NCBI GenBank assembly: GCA_947503965.1 | Contig: CANNFU010000001.1 | Coordinates: 496,001-560,000, forward strand | DNA: 64,000 nucleotides | Source of the DNA: an uncultured Paracoccaceae bacterium | GTDB taxonomy: Bacteria; Pseudomonadota; Alphaproteobacteria; Rhodobacterales; Rhodobacteraceae | Direction of reading: 5' to 3' | Shown here: in pieces, positions 9,160-18,205 of the stretch | Position numbering within the stretch: the first letter of the stretch is position 1 | Layout: each line of letters starts with the position of its first letter | Program-made: the position numbers and the translations under genes | Notes under the pieces: generated by a model | Told to the model about the DNA's origin: nothing | The model's input: only the letters and a program-made list of their open reading frames with translations | Database searches by the model: none

Positions 9160-9737
9160 TCCAGCACTTCCTTCACGGCATAACGCAATCGGGGCAGCAA
9201 TTCGCGCGCGAACCAGGGGTTTTTCTTCAGCCACCCGGTATTGCGCCACGACGGATGAGGCAAGGGAAACACGCGCGGTGCATGCATCTGCCAGTCGAAA
9301 ACCGTCTGCGTGACACTGCCGCGCGCGTCCAGATGCCAGCGATGCGCGTAGCCACCGACAAGAATGGTCAGAGGCACATCACCCAGATGGGCCATCACAC
9401 GATCATGCCATGTGGCCTTGCAAACCGGCGGCGGTGGCAGGTCGCTGCCCTTGCCATCATAGCCCGGAAAACAAAAAGCCATGGGCACGATCGCGATGCG
9501 GCTGCGATCATAGAAAGTTGCGGCATCAACACCCAGCCATTCCCGCAAACGATCGCCAGAGCGGTCCCAGAACGGCTTGCCGGCCTCGTGGACGCGGATG
9601 CCGGGCGCTTGACCCGCGATCAATATGCGCGGGGCCTGATCAAACCAGACAACCGGACGCGGCGCATGGCGCGTCGCCGTCTGCGCAAAGCGATCCGCGC
9701 AGATACGGCAGGCTGATATGTCGTCTTGTAGCGTCAC
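9156..9737 (-). CDS. Uracil-DNA glycosylase superfamily protein
   Basis: A 193-residue member of the UDG fold. The first active-site motif is ILIAGQAPGIRVHEAGKPF (about 38-56) and the second is PLPHPSWRNTGW (about 157-168). An N-terminal pair of cysteines, SACRIC, is present but a complete four-Cys iron-sulfur set is not obvious. Related proteins are found as 'uracil-DNA glycosylase family' without proven activity; classic family-1 catalytic Asp context (GQDPYH) is replaced by GQAPG, as in the UDG-like branches. It is translationally coupled to the SseB-like gene. Confidence 0.85.
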   Translation of the reverse strand: MTLQDDISACRICADRFAQTATRHAPRPVVWFDQAPRILIAGQAPGIRVHEAGKPFWDRSGDRLREWLGVDAATFYDRSRIAIVPMAFCFPGYDGKGSDLPPPPVCKATWHDRVMAHLGDVPLTILVGGYAHRWHLDARGSVTQTVFDWQMHAPRVFPLPHPSWRNTGWLKKNPWFARELLPRLRYAVKEVLE

Positions 9738-10004
9738 GCGACCGAAGCGTGGTGCATTGGCGCCGGATGATCAAGACCGGGGGATTTGATGGACCAGCTC
9801 TTACGCTATTCCTTGTAGCCAGGGTCGATTGAAAACCGTCCGACCATGCCTCAAACGCGCCGTTCACGGCCTGATCACACAGATATCGCTGTATTGCTGC
9901 CGTATTTTTGCGATACTGGTCTGACACACGGCCTTTGTGATGGGCTGTTAATGAATTCGATGTAAGCCCGATCGCGCAATGGTTGGGGCAAGAGCAAGGT
10001 TGAA
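9738..10004. other. Divergent intergenic region before the capsule export operon
   Basis: This 267-bp gap separates the minus-strand glycosylase-like gene from the plus-strand export ATPase, so it should hold both promoters. A weak AAGG at 9998-10001 precedes the ATPase ATG. I found no clear sigma-70 pair, hairpin or repeat. Confidence 0.4.
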
Positions 10005-10664
10005 ATGCTGGAGTTTGCAGAGGTCAGCAAGTCTTTCTGGACCGGCACACAGCGCAAGGTGATCCTTGATCGCGTTTCATTCCGCGTGGAATTGGGCAAT
10101 TCGTTGGGTATTCTGGCCCCAAACGGCACTGGCAAAACGACCCTGATCAACATGATGGCAGGCCTGGAAAAACCCGACGAGGGCAGGATTACGCGCGGCT
10201 GCAAGATATCATTTCCGCTGGGTTTCATGGGCGGGGTGGTTCCCAAGCTCAGCGCATTGGAAAACAGCCGCTATATCGCCCGCCTGTACGGGCTTGATCC
10301 CGATTATGTTGAGGCGTTTTGCCGCTGGCTGTGTGATATCAAAGAGTATTTCGATATGCCGGTCGGCACCTATTCCAGCGGCATGCGCGCCCGGTTTTCA
10401 TTTGCGCTGATGTTGGCGTTGGAATTTGATATTTATCTGATAGACGAAGGCATGCCCGGCGCCACCGATGTTGAGTTCAACCGCAAGGCAGGCGTCATCC
10501 TGCGCGACAGGCTTGAGAAGGCAACCGTCGTTATTGTATCACATCAAGCGGCAACGCTGGAACGCTTTGCCCGATCAGCGGCAGTGCTGAAAAACGGCCA
10601 GTTGCATGTGTTTGACACCTTGGAAGAGGCGAAAGTGCTGTATGACTACGAAACCCAAGGTTAA
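10005..10664 (+). CDS. kpsT: Capsular polysaccharide export ATP-binding protein (KpsT-like)
   Basis: The 219-residue ATPase is of the ABC-2 polysaccharide-exporter type and would power export of a capsule across the inner membrane. The signature motif YSSGMRARFSFALML (about 125-139) and the Walker B IYLIDEGMPGATD match KpsT. The P-loop reads A38-P-N-G-T-G-K-T45, with Ala where the first Gly usually stands; the essential G-x-G-K-T core is intact. The KpsE-like gene starts within its last 23 bases. The permease KpsM that it needs is not in this window. Confidence 0.88.
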   Translation: MLEFAEVSKSFWTGTQRKVILDRVSFRVELGNSLGILAPNGTGKTTLINMMAGLEKPDEGRITRGCKISFPLGFMGGVVPKLSALENSRYIARLYGLDPDYVEAFCRWLCDIKEYFDMPVGTYSSGMRARFSFALMLALEFDIYLIDEGMPGATDVEFNRKAGVILRDRLEKATVVIVSHQAATLERFARSAAVLKNGQLHVFDTLEEAKVLYDYETQG

Positions 10665-12210
10665 GAAATTTCGCATCCGGCGCGGCAAGGTCACGCCCGA
10701 TACAGATGCGCCCGCGCCTGATGCAGCGGAAGCACCGGCAGATGAGACGCCAACGCCATCTGCGCCATCGCGCGCCGAGATGTTGGATGCGATCAGCAAA
10801 GAAGGGCTGACGGGTCGCCAATTGCGCATGGCCCGTCGCGTTGCGCAGAAAAACGGGATCGAGGCATCATCGGATTTCATCGCGGTCTTGAAGCTGCGCG
10901 AGGCCGGGATTGATCCGTTTCAACGCAACTCCGTTCTGGAACTGGTCAAGCCTGACGCCGCAAAATCGCAATCGGATACGGACCGTATCCAGTTGCCCGA
11001 AACAACCGATCCCAAAGACATCATCCCCGCACCGATCAAACAGCCAAAGCCGGGCAGTCAGATGTCCGAAATCCGGCGCATCCAGCAAGAGATTGCCCAA
11101 CGCCGCCGCCGCAAGCTGGCGCTGCTTTTCACACGGCTCGCGGTTTTCATCTTTCTGCCCACGGCATTAATGGGCTGGTATTTCTACAAGGTGGCGACCC
11201 CGATGTTTGCCACCAATTCCGAGATTGTGATTCAGCAGGCGCAGGCGCAAGGGGCCTCTGCCGGTGGTCTGGGAACACTTTTCCAAGGGACATCCATGGC
11301 CACCCAGCAGGATAGTATTGCGGTGCAATCCTATCTTGCGTCGCGCGAGGCGATGTTGCGTCTGGATGCTGACCACAACTTCAAAGAACATTTCAGCAGC
11401 CCTGAGATCGACGAAATCCAGCGCCTGCCAGAGGGTGCCACGAACGAGGATGCATTCGGCGTTTATTCTGATCACGTGCGCATCAGCTATGACCCGACCG
11501 AAGGGATCATCCGGATGGAGGTCATCGCCGTTGATCCCGAAACCAGCCAACGGTTTTCCGAAGCCCTGATTGGCTATGCCGAAGAGCAGGTGGACCAGCT
11601 GACCGCGCGGTTGCGGGCCGACCAGATGCGCGGTGCTTTGGCAAGTTATGAAGATGCCGAACGCCGCCGGTCAGAGGCATTGGCAAAATGGCTGTCTATT
11701 CAGGAAGCAACCCAGCAGATCGATCCGCGCAGTGAATCGTCCGCGCAACGCGCCCGGATATCCACGCTGGAAGCCGAACAGGACCGGCTTGAGGGGATCT
11801 TGCTGGCGCGCCTCGGCGTTGAACGCCCAAGCGAGGCACAGGTGCAGTCCCTGCGCGATCAGATTGCCAATGTGCAAATCCAGATCGCCGAGATTCGCCA
11901 GGAAATGGCCGGGACCGACGATACCACCGTATCGCAAGCATCCCGCAATCTGGACCTGTTGACCGCCGAAGAGGATTACCGGTTTCAGGTCGCGATGGTG
12001 CAGCAGGCCCTGACCCAAATGGAGACCGCCCGGATCGAGGCGAACCGCCAAGTCCGCTATCTGTCACAAAGTGTGCGCCCCATCGCCCCGGACGAGGCAA
12101 CATACCCCCGTGCCTTTGAAAACACGATCCTGGCGTTTTTGATCTTTTCGGGCATATACCTGATGATCTCTCTCACCGTCTCCGTCCTTCGCGAACAGGT
12201 CAGCTCTTGA
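10642..12210 (+). CDS. kpsE: Capsule export inner-membrane protein (KpsE-like)
   Basis: A 522-residue polysaccharide co-polymerase-like protein bridging the inner membrane exporter to the outer-membrane channel. It has a long cytosolic N-terminus (about 1-155, basic start then acidic/Pro stretch), a membrane segment near 158-180, a large periplasmic coiled-coil region rich in Q/E/R/A, and a C-terminal membrane segment (FENTILAFLIFSGIYLMISL) ending ten residues before the stop. I chose ATG 10642, with GAAGAGGCGAAAG upstream; an in-frame ATG at 10606 would overlap kpsT by 59 bp. The N-terminal extension is longer than in E. coli KpsE (about 380 aa in total). Confidence 0.85.
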   Translation: MTTKPKVKKFRIRRGKVTPDTDAPAPDAAEAPADETPTPSAPSRAEMLDAISKEGLTGRQLRMARRVAQKNGIEASSDFIAVLKLREAGIDPFQRNSVLELVKPDAAKSQSDTDRIQLPETTDPKDIIPAPIKQPKPGSQMSEIRRIQQEIAQRRRRKLALLFTRLAVFIFLPTALMGWYFYKVATPMFATNSEIVIQQAQAQGASAGGLGTLFQGTSMATQQDSIAVQSYLASREAMLRLDADHNFKEHFSSPEIDEIQRLPEGATNEDAFGVYSDHVRISYDPTEGIIRMEVIAVDPETSQRFSEALIGYAEEQVDQLTARLRADQMRGALASYEDAERRRSEALAKWLSIQEATQQIDPRSESSAQRARISTLEAEQDRLEGILLARLGVERPSEAQVQSLRDQIANVQIQIAEIRQEMAGTDDTTVSQASRNLDLLTAEEDYRFQVAMVQQALTQMETARIEANRQVRYLSQSVRPIAPDEATYPRAFENTILAFLIFSGIYLMISLTVSVLREQVSS

Positions 12211-13043
12211 TGCACAAAGTCGATATTGGCTCCCTCGAAGTCAGCAATGATAGCCCGCTATTGATCATGGCGGGGCCTTGCGCCTTGCAGACCGCAGATC
12301 ACGCACAGATGATTGCTGGCCGCATGGCCGAGATTTGCGCAGCCCATGGTGCACAATACATTTTCAAAGGCAGCTTTGACAAAGCCAACCGCACATCGGT
12401 GTCCGGCCCGCGTGGCGCGGGTATGGAAAACGGCCTGAAGATCATGCAGGGCGTCAAAGATACGATTGGCTGTCCTGTCGTCACAGATATTCACACGGCC
12501 GATCAATGTGCACCTGTCGCCGCAGTTTGCGATGTGTTGCAAATACCTGCCTTTTTGTGCCGCCAGACCGATCTTTTGCTGGCGGCCGGAGAAACCGGCG
12601 CGGTGATCAACGTCAAAAAGGGGCAATTCCTTGCACCTTGGGACATGACAAATGTGGTTTCCAAGATCGAAAGCACGGGCAACCGGAACATCATGCTGAC
12701 CGAACGTGGCGCATCGTTCGGATACAATACGCTTGTTGCCGATATGCGGTCACTGCCGACGATGGCGCGCACGGGTTATCCGGTTGTGATGGATGCCACC
12801 CATTCGGTGCAACAACCCGGCGGGCAAGGTGGCTCATCCGGCGGACAGCGCGAATTTGCACCAGTGATGGCACGGGCGGCGGTGTCGCTGGGCATAGCGG
12901 CGGTTTTCGTCGAAACCCATGAAGACCCCGATACCGCACCATCGGACGGCCCCAATATGATCCCGCTGGATCAGATGGATGCACTGATCAAAAGCCTGAT
13001 GGCTTTTGACAGACTGGCCAAGGCCGACCCATTGCGGGTGTGA
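12210..13043 (+). CDS. kdsA: 3-deoxy-8-phosphooctulonate synthase (KDO-8-P synthase)
   Basis: The enzyme condenses phosphoenolpyruvate with arabinose 5-phosphate to make KDO-8-phosphate, precursor of the KDO used in lipid A cores and in the linker of group 2-type capsules. The 277-residue protein carries FKGSFDKANRTS, the TDIH motif and DATHSVQQPGG. Cys24 in MAGPCAL sits at the position that distinguishes metal-dependent KdsA from the Asn-containing metal-independent type. The ATG at 12210 overlaps the kpsE stop by one base (TGATG); a TTG immediately upstream is possible. Its coupling to kpsT-kpsE points to capsule synthesis. Confidence 0.94.
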   Translation: MHKVDIGSLEVSNDSPLLIMAGPCALQTADHAQMIAGRMAEICAAHGAQYIFKGSFDKANRTSVSGPRGAGMENGLKIMQGVKDTIGCPVVTDIHTADQCAPVAAVCDVLQIPAFLCRQTDLLLAAGETGAVINVKKGQFLAPWDMTNVVSKIESTGNRNIMLTERGASFGYNTLVADMRSLPTMARTGYPVVMDATHSVQQPGGQGGSSGGQREFAPVMARAAVSLGIAAVFVETHEDPDTAPSDGPNMIPLDQMDALIKSLMAFDRLAKADPLRV

Positions 13044-13192
13044 CGAACGGCTTTGCAAGTCTGACGCGACGAAGGCGTTCGACTGTTCCAGCCATGCGCA
13101 AGGGTTGCGGTTGCACGGGATAAAGCAGCTTCGCCATAGCCTTTTGGGTTGTCATGCGAACCGGATATTTTTTGTCTGCCGCCCGATATGCG

Positions 13193-13609
13193 TTACCCAT
13201 CACGTCCGGGTTCATTTGGATCGGCTGAAAACAAGGCGATCTTGTTGCCCTGCGGGTCGCGAAGGTAGCCGACATAAAAATGCGGCCCATACGACGCGCG
13301 AAACCCCGGCTGCCCCTCGTCAGCGCCGCCTGCGGACAGGGCGGCTTTGTGAAGATCACGAACCTGGCTTTGAGAGCGTGCCTCGAATGCGACCATCGTA
13401 CCGTTCCCGGCAGAAGCCGGATGTCCATTGAAAGGTGGTTTGACATATAAATCGGGCATCGCGGCAGACTGCCCCGGAATGGGAGGCAGGACATAGCTCA
13501 GACCCTCGGGACCCTCCTCTAAACCATAGCCAAGGGCTGGAAGGAAAGCAGAATAAAACCGTTTCGCGCGGGCTATATCGTCGGCGCCAACAGTGACGTA
13601 GGCAATCAT
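13193..13609 (-). CDS. VOC-family protein
   Basis: A 138-residue vicinal-oxygen-chelate domain: MIAYVTVGADDIARAKRFY at the N-terminus, AFEARSQSQVRDLHKAAL in the middle and YVGYLRDPQGNKIALF near the end, the usual beta-alpha-beta-beta-beta order. It resembles the stand-alone glyoxalase-like proteins annotated across proteobacteria; no metal ligand set or substrate is certain. Single gene, with 149 bp of featureless sequence downstream. Confidence 0.86.
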   Translation of the reverse strand: MIAYVTVGADDIARAKRFYSAFLPALGYGLEEGPEGLSYVLPPIPGQSAAMPDLYVKPPFNGHPASAGNGTMVAFEARSQSQVRDLHKAALSAGGADEGQPGFRASYGPHFYVGYLRDPQGNKIALFSADPNEPGRDG

Positions 13610-13765
13610 TCTACATTCTCCTTTCAGAACGTTTGATCATTGGCGCAAAGCTGTCAGCTTATTGGCAGGTCAGCACATTTCCAAAGGGGCGCATGTGACA
13701 TGCTCATCTATCCGGACACCAGAAAATGACAAATTCCGTTGATCCCCGCCGGATCGCGCCGTGGA

Positions 13766-14821
13766 TCATTTCTTGCGATCTGCACCACCTTGTTTCTGCT
13801 CTGCTGATTGCGCCCATAGATTGATCTGCTCCTCATCAGCATATTGATCGATCAAAGCAAGTTCTTCAGCACTGAATGAAAGATTTGCAACCGCACCCGC
13901 GCAATCCACGACCTGCGACGGTTTCGAAGCACCAATCAGCGCGGTTGTTATGCCGCCATCGCGCAAGACCCACGCAATGGCCATCTGTGCAAGAGTTTGC
14001 CCGCGGCCTTTGGCAATTTCATCAAGCTTGCGGATATTTCCCAAAGCCTTTTCGTTCAGCATAGAAGGAAACAGCGACTTATCTTGCGCGGCGCGGCTGT
14101 CTTCGGGGATACCGCCAAGGTACTTTTTGGTCAGCATCCCCTGCGCCAGGGGCGTAAATGCAATCGACCCGACGCCCAGCTCCTGCAACGTCTCCTTTAA
14201 TCCGTCCCGTTCTATCCAGCGGTTCAGCATGTTGTACGAGGGCTGATGGATCAGGCAAGGCGTGCCCAGATCATTCAGAATGGCCACAGCCTCGCGCGTG
14301 CGCTTTGAATTGTAGGACGAAATGCCGGCATAAAGCGCACGACCGGACCGCACGATGTAATCCAGCGCGCCCATGGTTTCTTCCAATGGCGTATCAGGAT
14401 CAAACCGGTGGGAATAGAAGATATCCACATAATCCAGTCCCATCCGCTTCAGCGACTGATCGCAAGAGGCGACCAGATACTTTCGGCTGCCCCATTCCCC
14501 ATAAGGACCGGGCCACATGTCGTAACCGGCCTTGGAACTGATGATCATCTCATCGCGATACTGCGCAAAATCCTCTTTCAGGATCGAACCGAACGCATGT
14601 TCCGCCGACCCTGGAGGCGGGCCATAATTGTTCGCCAGATCAAAATGCGTGATCCCGTGATCGAAGGCCGTCCGGCAGATCGCCCGCTTTGTTTCATGTG
14701 GCGTGTCATGCCCGAAATTGTGCCACAGGCCCAATGACACGGCAGGCAGTTTTACCCCCGATGCGCCACATCGGTTATAGACCATCCGTTCATAACGATC
14801 CGCTGCCGGGACATAGACCAT
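13766..14821 (-). CDS. Aldo/keto reductase, L-glyceraldehyde-3-phosphate reductase type
   Basis: A 351-residue NADPH-dependent aldo/keto reductase. The tetrad is visible as Asp and Tyr in FDLANNYGPPPG, Lys in ISSKAGYDMWPGPYG and His in YSHRFDPDTP. The GPPPGSAE loop, the WPGPYGEWGSRKYL block and length near 346 are hallmarks of the YghZ/MgrA branch, which reduces L-glyceraldehyde 3-phosphate and methylglyoxal. A detoxification role is inferred from that family. The C-terminal tail is polar and basic. Confidence 0.9.
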   Translation of the reverse strand: MVYVPAADRYERMVYNRCGASGVKLPAVSLGLWHNFGHDTPHETKRAICRTAFDHGITHFDLANNYGPPPGSAEHAFGSILKEDFAQYRDEMIISSKAGYDMWPGPYGEWGSRKYLVASCDQSLKRMGLDYVDIFYSHRFDPDTPLEETMGALDYIVRSGRALYAGISSYNSKRTREAVAILNDLGTPCLIHQPSYNMLNRWIERDGLKETLQELGVGSIAFTPLAQGMLTKKYLGGIPEDSRAAQDKSLFPSMLNEKALGNIRKLDEIAKGRGQTLAQMAIAWVLRDGGITTALIGASKPSQVVDCAGAVANLSFSAEELALIDQYADEEQINLWAQSAEQKQGGADRKK

Positions 14822-14931
14822 CTGTGTGCTCCTGTGACAATTTCAATCAAGCGACCATGAGCGTCACAAGATGTCAACGATACGGAAGATGGCGCTTGAC
14901 CCAGCGTGCCTGCGGGAAAATGCTTGGGCCC

Positions 14932-15591
14932 ATGCAATACCGCACCCTTATCCAGACGATCACTCTTGTCGCGTTGGCCCTGCTGGTGCTGCCGTTCAGC
15001 CTTTACGCGCTCAACTTCGGGCAAGGTGGGCTGCGTCAATCACTGCCGGAGCCGCATTACATCTTGTCGGATAACATTCCTGCCAATCTGGCGATTTTCA
15101 TCCACATGATCACTGGCGGGATCATCACGTTTCTTGTCCCTTTCCAGCTGATCAGCGGTGTGCGCCGCAGGTATCCCGCCGTGCATCGCTGGTCGGGGCG
15201 GATCATTGGAACCGCAGCGATCATCACGGCTATCGGTGGGCTTGTCTATATCCCGCTGCGCGGCACAATCGGTGGCTGGCCAATGGATGCGGGCTTTACG
15301 CTTTACGGATTGCTCACCCTGCTAGCCGCGATCCAGACCATACGACATGCACGTGCCAAAAGATTTGATGCGCATCGGGCGTGGGCGCTCCGCCTGTTCT
15401 GGCTTGCCATCGGATCATGGCTTTACCGCGTGCATTACGGGCTGTGGTATCTGGCGACGGGCGGTTTGTGGTCGAACCAAGCGTTTACCGGTGCGTTCGA
15501 TCTGATCCAGAATTTCGCCTTCTACATCCCCTACCTTGTCGGAGTCGAAATCTATTTGGCGCGCAAACGATACCGGGTAGTCGTTAACTGA
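14932..15591 (+). CDS. DUF2306 domain-containing membrane protein
   Basis: A 219-residue integral membrane protein of unknown function. About six hydrophobic segments are visible, with conserved-looking histidines in FIHMITGGI, VHRWSGRI and DAHRAWALR, the pattern of the DUF2306 family. I chose ATG 14932 because the protein then opens directly with a charged tail and the first membrane helix; ATG 14920 is possible. Its 3' end overlaps the convergent gene by 40 bp. Confidence 0.8.
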   Translation: MQYRTLIQTITLVALALLVLPFSLYALNFGQGGLRQSLPEPHYILSDNIPANLAIFIHMITGGIITFLVPFQLISGVRRRYPAVHRWSGRIIGTAAIITAIGGLVYIPLRGTIGGWPMDAGFTLYGLLTLLAAIQTIRHARAKRFDAHRAWALRLFWLAIGSWLYRVHYGLWYLATGGLWSNQAFTGAFDLIQNFAFYIPYLVGVEIYLARKRYRVVVN

Positions 15592-16148
15592 TCCGATATG
15601 GCGCTGGTCTTGCTATCGATGAAACCAAGGCCGCGCATGTGGGTACGGATCATCGTGTCACCCACAACGGCGGCTTTTCCCTTTCGATGGACCATCCAGA
15701 TATGCTTGTCTGGATATGTAAGGGCGAGGTCCGAAGCGGCCTGCAAATCCGGCTCTTCCATCAGCACAGCCAGCAGGATCGCTGCGTCGTCTGGCGTCTT
15801 GACTGTGGCACCCGCTAACGCGCGAGCCAGCGGCACATCATCGTAATCGCCTTGTACAAAGGCGGGCGTTTGTGCCGATATTCCCAGTTTCTCCGCCAAG
15901 GTCGGCGGCTTTTTCAACAAAGCCTTCTGCCAGCGCCCCGCCTCGACCTCTCCCAACTCCATAATCAGTTCAGGGCCATCCGTCAGAACACGCAGGCCCT
16001 CACTACTCAAGACTACATCCCGAATATCATTACGCGGAATGTCCAATCGCATCTCGCCCCGTAGACTCAGCGCCCTACTGTCCAGATGCAATTTCGCCTC
16101 GGCCACATCCCCTTGCCAGTGACACACAGCAACCGCTTCACGTCCCAT
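15552..16148 (-). CDS. Conserved hypothetical protein (DUF3052-like C-terminus)
   Basis: A 198-residue soluble protein with no membrane segment. The N-terminal 70 residues read as a small beta-rich domain (AKLHLDSRALSLRGEMRLDI, with alternating hydrophobics). The C-terminal half, with AAILLAVLMEEPDLQAASD, KHIWMVHRKGK and a basic end, vaguely resembles DUF3052 proteins. I cannot name a function. It runs convergently into the DUF2306 gene (40 bp overlap) and divergently from the next aldo/keto reductase gene. Confidence 0.65.
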   Translation of the reverse strand: MGREAVAVCHWQGDVAEAKLHLDSRALSLRGEMRLDIPRNDIRDVVLSSEGLRVLTDGPELIMELGEVEAGRWQKALLKKPPTLAEKLGISAQTPAFVQGDYDDVPLARALAGATVKTPDDAAILLAVLMEEPDLQAASDLALTYPDKHIWMVHRKGKAAVVGDTMIRTHMRGLGFIDSKTSAISDQLTTTRYRLRAK

Positions 16149-16205
16149 GACGAACTCCTCTTGCGATGCCTTTTCATCCTAACACACCCATGTCACTCTG
16201 CCGAA

Positions 16206-17138
16206 ATGACAAATCTGACGACGCGCAACGGTACGCCCGTATCCCAGCTTACTTTCGGCACCATGCAATTCGGCGGGACCGCTGATGAGGCGGCAAGCGC
16301 GGCCATGTATGAAGCCGCCCGCGCCGCCGGTATCAACCATTTTGATACGGCGGTCGGCTATACCGGCGGTGCATCTGAAACGATCCTGGGCAAGCTGATC
16401 AAAAATGACCGCGACGATATCTATCTGGCCACCAAGGTCGGTTATGTCGGTGGTGCCTCAGCCCAGAATATCACCAAGCATTTCGACACTTGCCGCAAGC
16501 AATTGGATCAGGACGCCGTGGACCTGCTTTACATGCACAGGTTTGATGATGACACGCCGCTGGAGGAAACGTTTGGCACCCTTGCCGCGCTGCAATCGAC
16601 CGGTGCGATCCGGCATATAGGCGTGTCGAACTATGCCGCATGGCAGGTGATGAAGGCGCAGGCCGCCGCGCAATCACTTGAGACCCGAATTGATGCCATC
16701 CAGCCGATGTACAGCCTTGTCAAAAGGCAGGCCGAGGTCGAAATCTTCCCGATGGCGCAGGATCAGGATATCGCGATTATCCCGTACTCCCCTTTGGGCG
16801 GGGGGCTGTTGACCGGGAAATACACCAAAGGCGAAACCGGGCGTCTGACCGACGACGCCCGCTACAAGGCCCGCTATGGTCAGGACTGGATGCATGGCAC
16901 GGCAGCAACGCTGGCGGATCTGGCAAGCGCCTATGGCGTGGCGCCTGCGACACTCGCTGTGCGATGGGTCCTGGCACATCCGGCGCAACCATCACCCATC
17001 ATCTCTGCACGATCAGTCGTCCAACTGGAACCTTCGCTTGCCGCCAATGATTTCGAGATGGCTAAAGACCTTTATGATGAAATCACCGGCCTTAGCGTCA
17101 CGCCCGCCCCCGCCACGGATCGGTTGGAAGAAGGATGA
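16206..17138 (+). CDS. Aldo/keto reductase
   Basis: A 310-residue NADPH-dependent reductase with the AKR tetrad in FDTAVGY (Asp, Tyr), ATKVGY (Lys) and YMHRFD (His), and the cofactor-binding PYSPLGGGLLTGKY and ISARSVVQLE segments. It is shorter than the MgrA-type enzyme at 13766-14821 and only distantly similar. I chose ATG 16206, where the usual TTRNGTPVSQLTFGTMQFGG opening starts; the frame is open further upstream but that part is unlike any AKR. It overlaps the next gene by 4 bp. Confidence 0.88.
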   Translation: MTNLTTRNGTPVSQLTFGTMQFGGTADEAASAAMYEAARAAGINHFDTAVGYTGGASETILGKLIKNDRDDIYLATKVGYVGGASAQNITKHFDTCRKQLDQDAVDLLYMHRFDDDTPLEETFGTLAALQSTGAIRHIGVSNYAAWQVMKAQAAAQSLETRIDAIQPMYSLVKRQAEVEIFPMAQDQDIAIIPYSPLGGGLLTGKYTKGETGRLTDDARYKARYGQDWMHGTAATLADLASAYGVAPATLAVRWVLAHPAQPSPIISARSVVQLEPSLAANDFEMAKDLYDEITGLSVTPAPATDRLEEG

Positions 17139-18205
17139 TCGACTTTCTGATCATCGGCGGCGGCATCGCGGGCGTGTCCGCTGCAGCGCGCCTGTCTGAA
17201 CTGGGTCATGTAACCCTGCTGGAAGGCGAAGACGCGCTGGCCTATCACGCATCGGGCCGGTCCGCGGCGCTGTTTGAGGAAAATTATGGCAAGTCCTCGA
17301 CTGTTGCGCTGAACGCGGCAAGCCGGTCGTTCCATGAAAACGCCGGGGTACTTAGCCCGCGTGGCCTTTTGCTGATCGGCAACCCTGAAAATGCCGATCT
17401 GTTTTCGGCGGATCAATCTAGCATGCAGCTTGACCCGATCACAGTTGCAGAAGCGCGATCCATGGTGCCGATCCTTGACCCAAACACGTTTGACCGCGCC
17501 GCTTTTGACAGCGATGCGTGGGACATCGACACAGACAAGCTGATCCAAACCTTTGCACGGCAAGCCCGTGCAAATGGCGCATTAGTTGCGACGAAGGCAC
17601 GGGCCACTGCGATCAGGCGGACATCATCGGGTTGGGTTGTCAGTACTGCTACCCAGACTTACGAGGCAAAATCAATCGTCAACGCGGCGGGGGCATGGGT
17701 CGACCAGATCGCGCAGATGGCGAGCGTCACACCCTTGGGCTTTACGCCACTGCGCCGATCTATGGCGCGTATTCCGGCACCGGATGGGCATGACATCAGC
17801 GCATGGCCCATGCTTTTTGGTCCGGGAGAGGAATGGTATGCCAAGCCGGACGCAGGTGCGCTGATCGTCTCACCCGCAGATGAAGATCCGGTTGATCCGC
17901 ACGACGCCTATGCCGAGGATATGACATTGGCCGAAGGGATCGCACGGTACGAAGCACATGTCACCACACCAGTCACTCGCCTACTTGCGTCTTGGGCGGG
18001 GTTGCGCACCTTTGCGCCGGACCGAACGCTGGTTCTTGGCCCTGATCCGGGTGATCCCAGCTTCATCTGGTGCGCAGGTCAGGGCGGCTATGGTATGCAA
18101 TCCAGCCCCGGCGCAAGCCAGCTTCTTGCGGATATCGTCGGTGGGCGGCCGTCGGATCTGGCCCCGGATACCATCTCTGCTCTTTCGCCGGCCCGTTTCG
18201 CATGA
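17135..18205 (+). CDS. FAD-dependent oxidoreductase (DAO family)
   Basis: A 356-residue flavoprotein of the glycine/D-amino-acid oxidase family. The FAD-binding GGGIAGVSAAARLSELG is at residues 8-24, followed by ASGRSAALFEENYG, and the C-terminal substrate/FAD closure CAGQGGYGMQSSPGASQL. Such proteins oxidise amino or N-methyl compounds; the substrate is not deducible. It sits between a coupled aldo/keto reductase and a GNAT gene, all with 4-bp overlaps, suggesting a small catabolic or detoxifying operon. Confidence 0.87.
   Translation: MIDFLIIGGGIAGVSAAARLSELGHVTLLEGEDALAYHASGRSAALFEENYGKSSTVALNAASRSFHENAGVLSPRGLLLIGNPENADLFSADQSSMQLDPITVAEARSMVPILDPNTFDRAAFDSDAWDIDTDKLIQTFARQARANGALVATKARATAIRRTSSGWVVSTATQTYEAKSIVNAAGAWVDQIAQMASVTPLGFTPLRRSMARIPAPDGHDISAWPMLFGPGEEWYAKPDAGALIVSPADEDPVDPHDAYAEDMTLAEGIARYEAHVTTPVTRLLASWAGLRTFAPDRTLVLGPDPGDPSFIWCAGQGGYGMQSSPGASQLLADIVGGRPSDLAPDTISALSPARFA

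Noticed and set aside
12988-13197. A possible small minus-strand protein downstream of the VOC gene, partly inside kdsA
   Set aside because: Most of its length is antisense to the kdsA end and featureless spacer; no ribosome site and no recognisable pattern.
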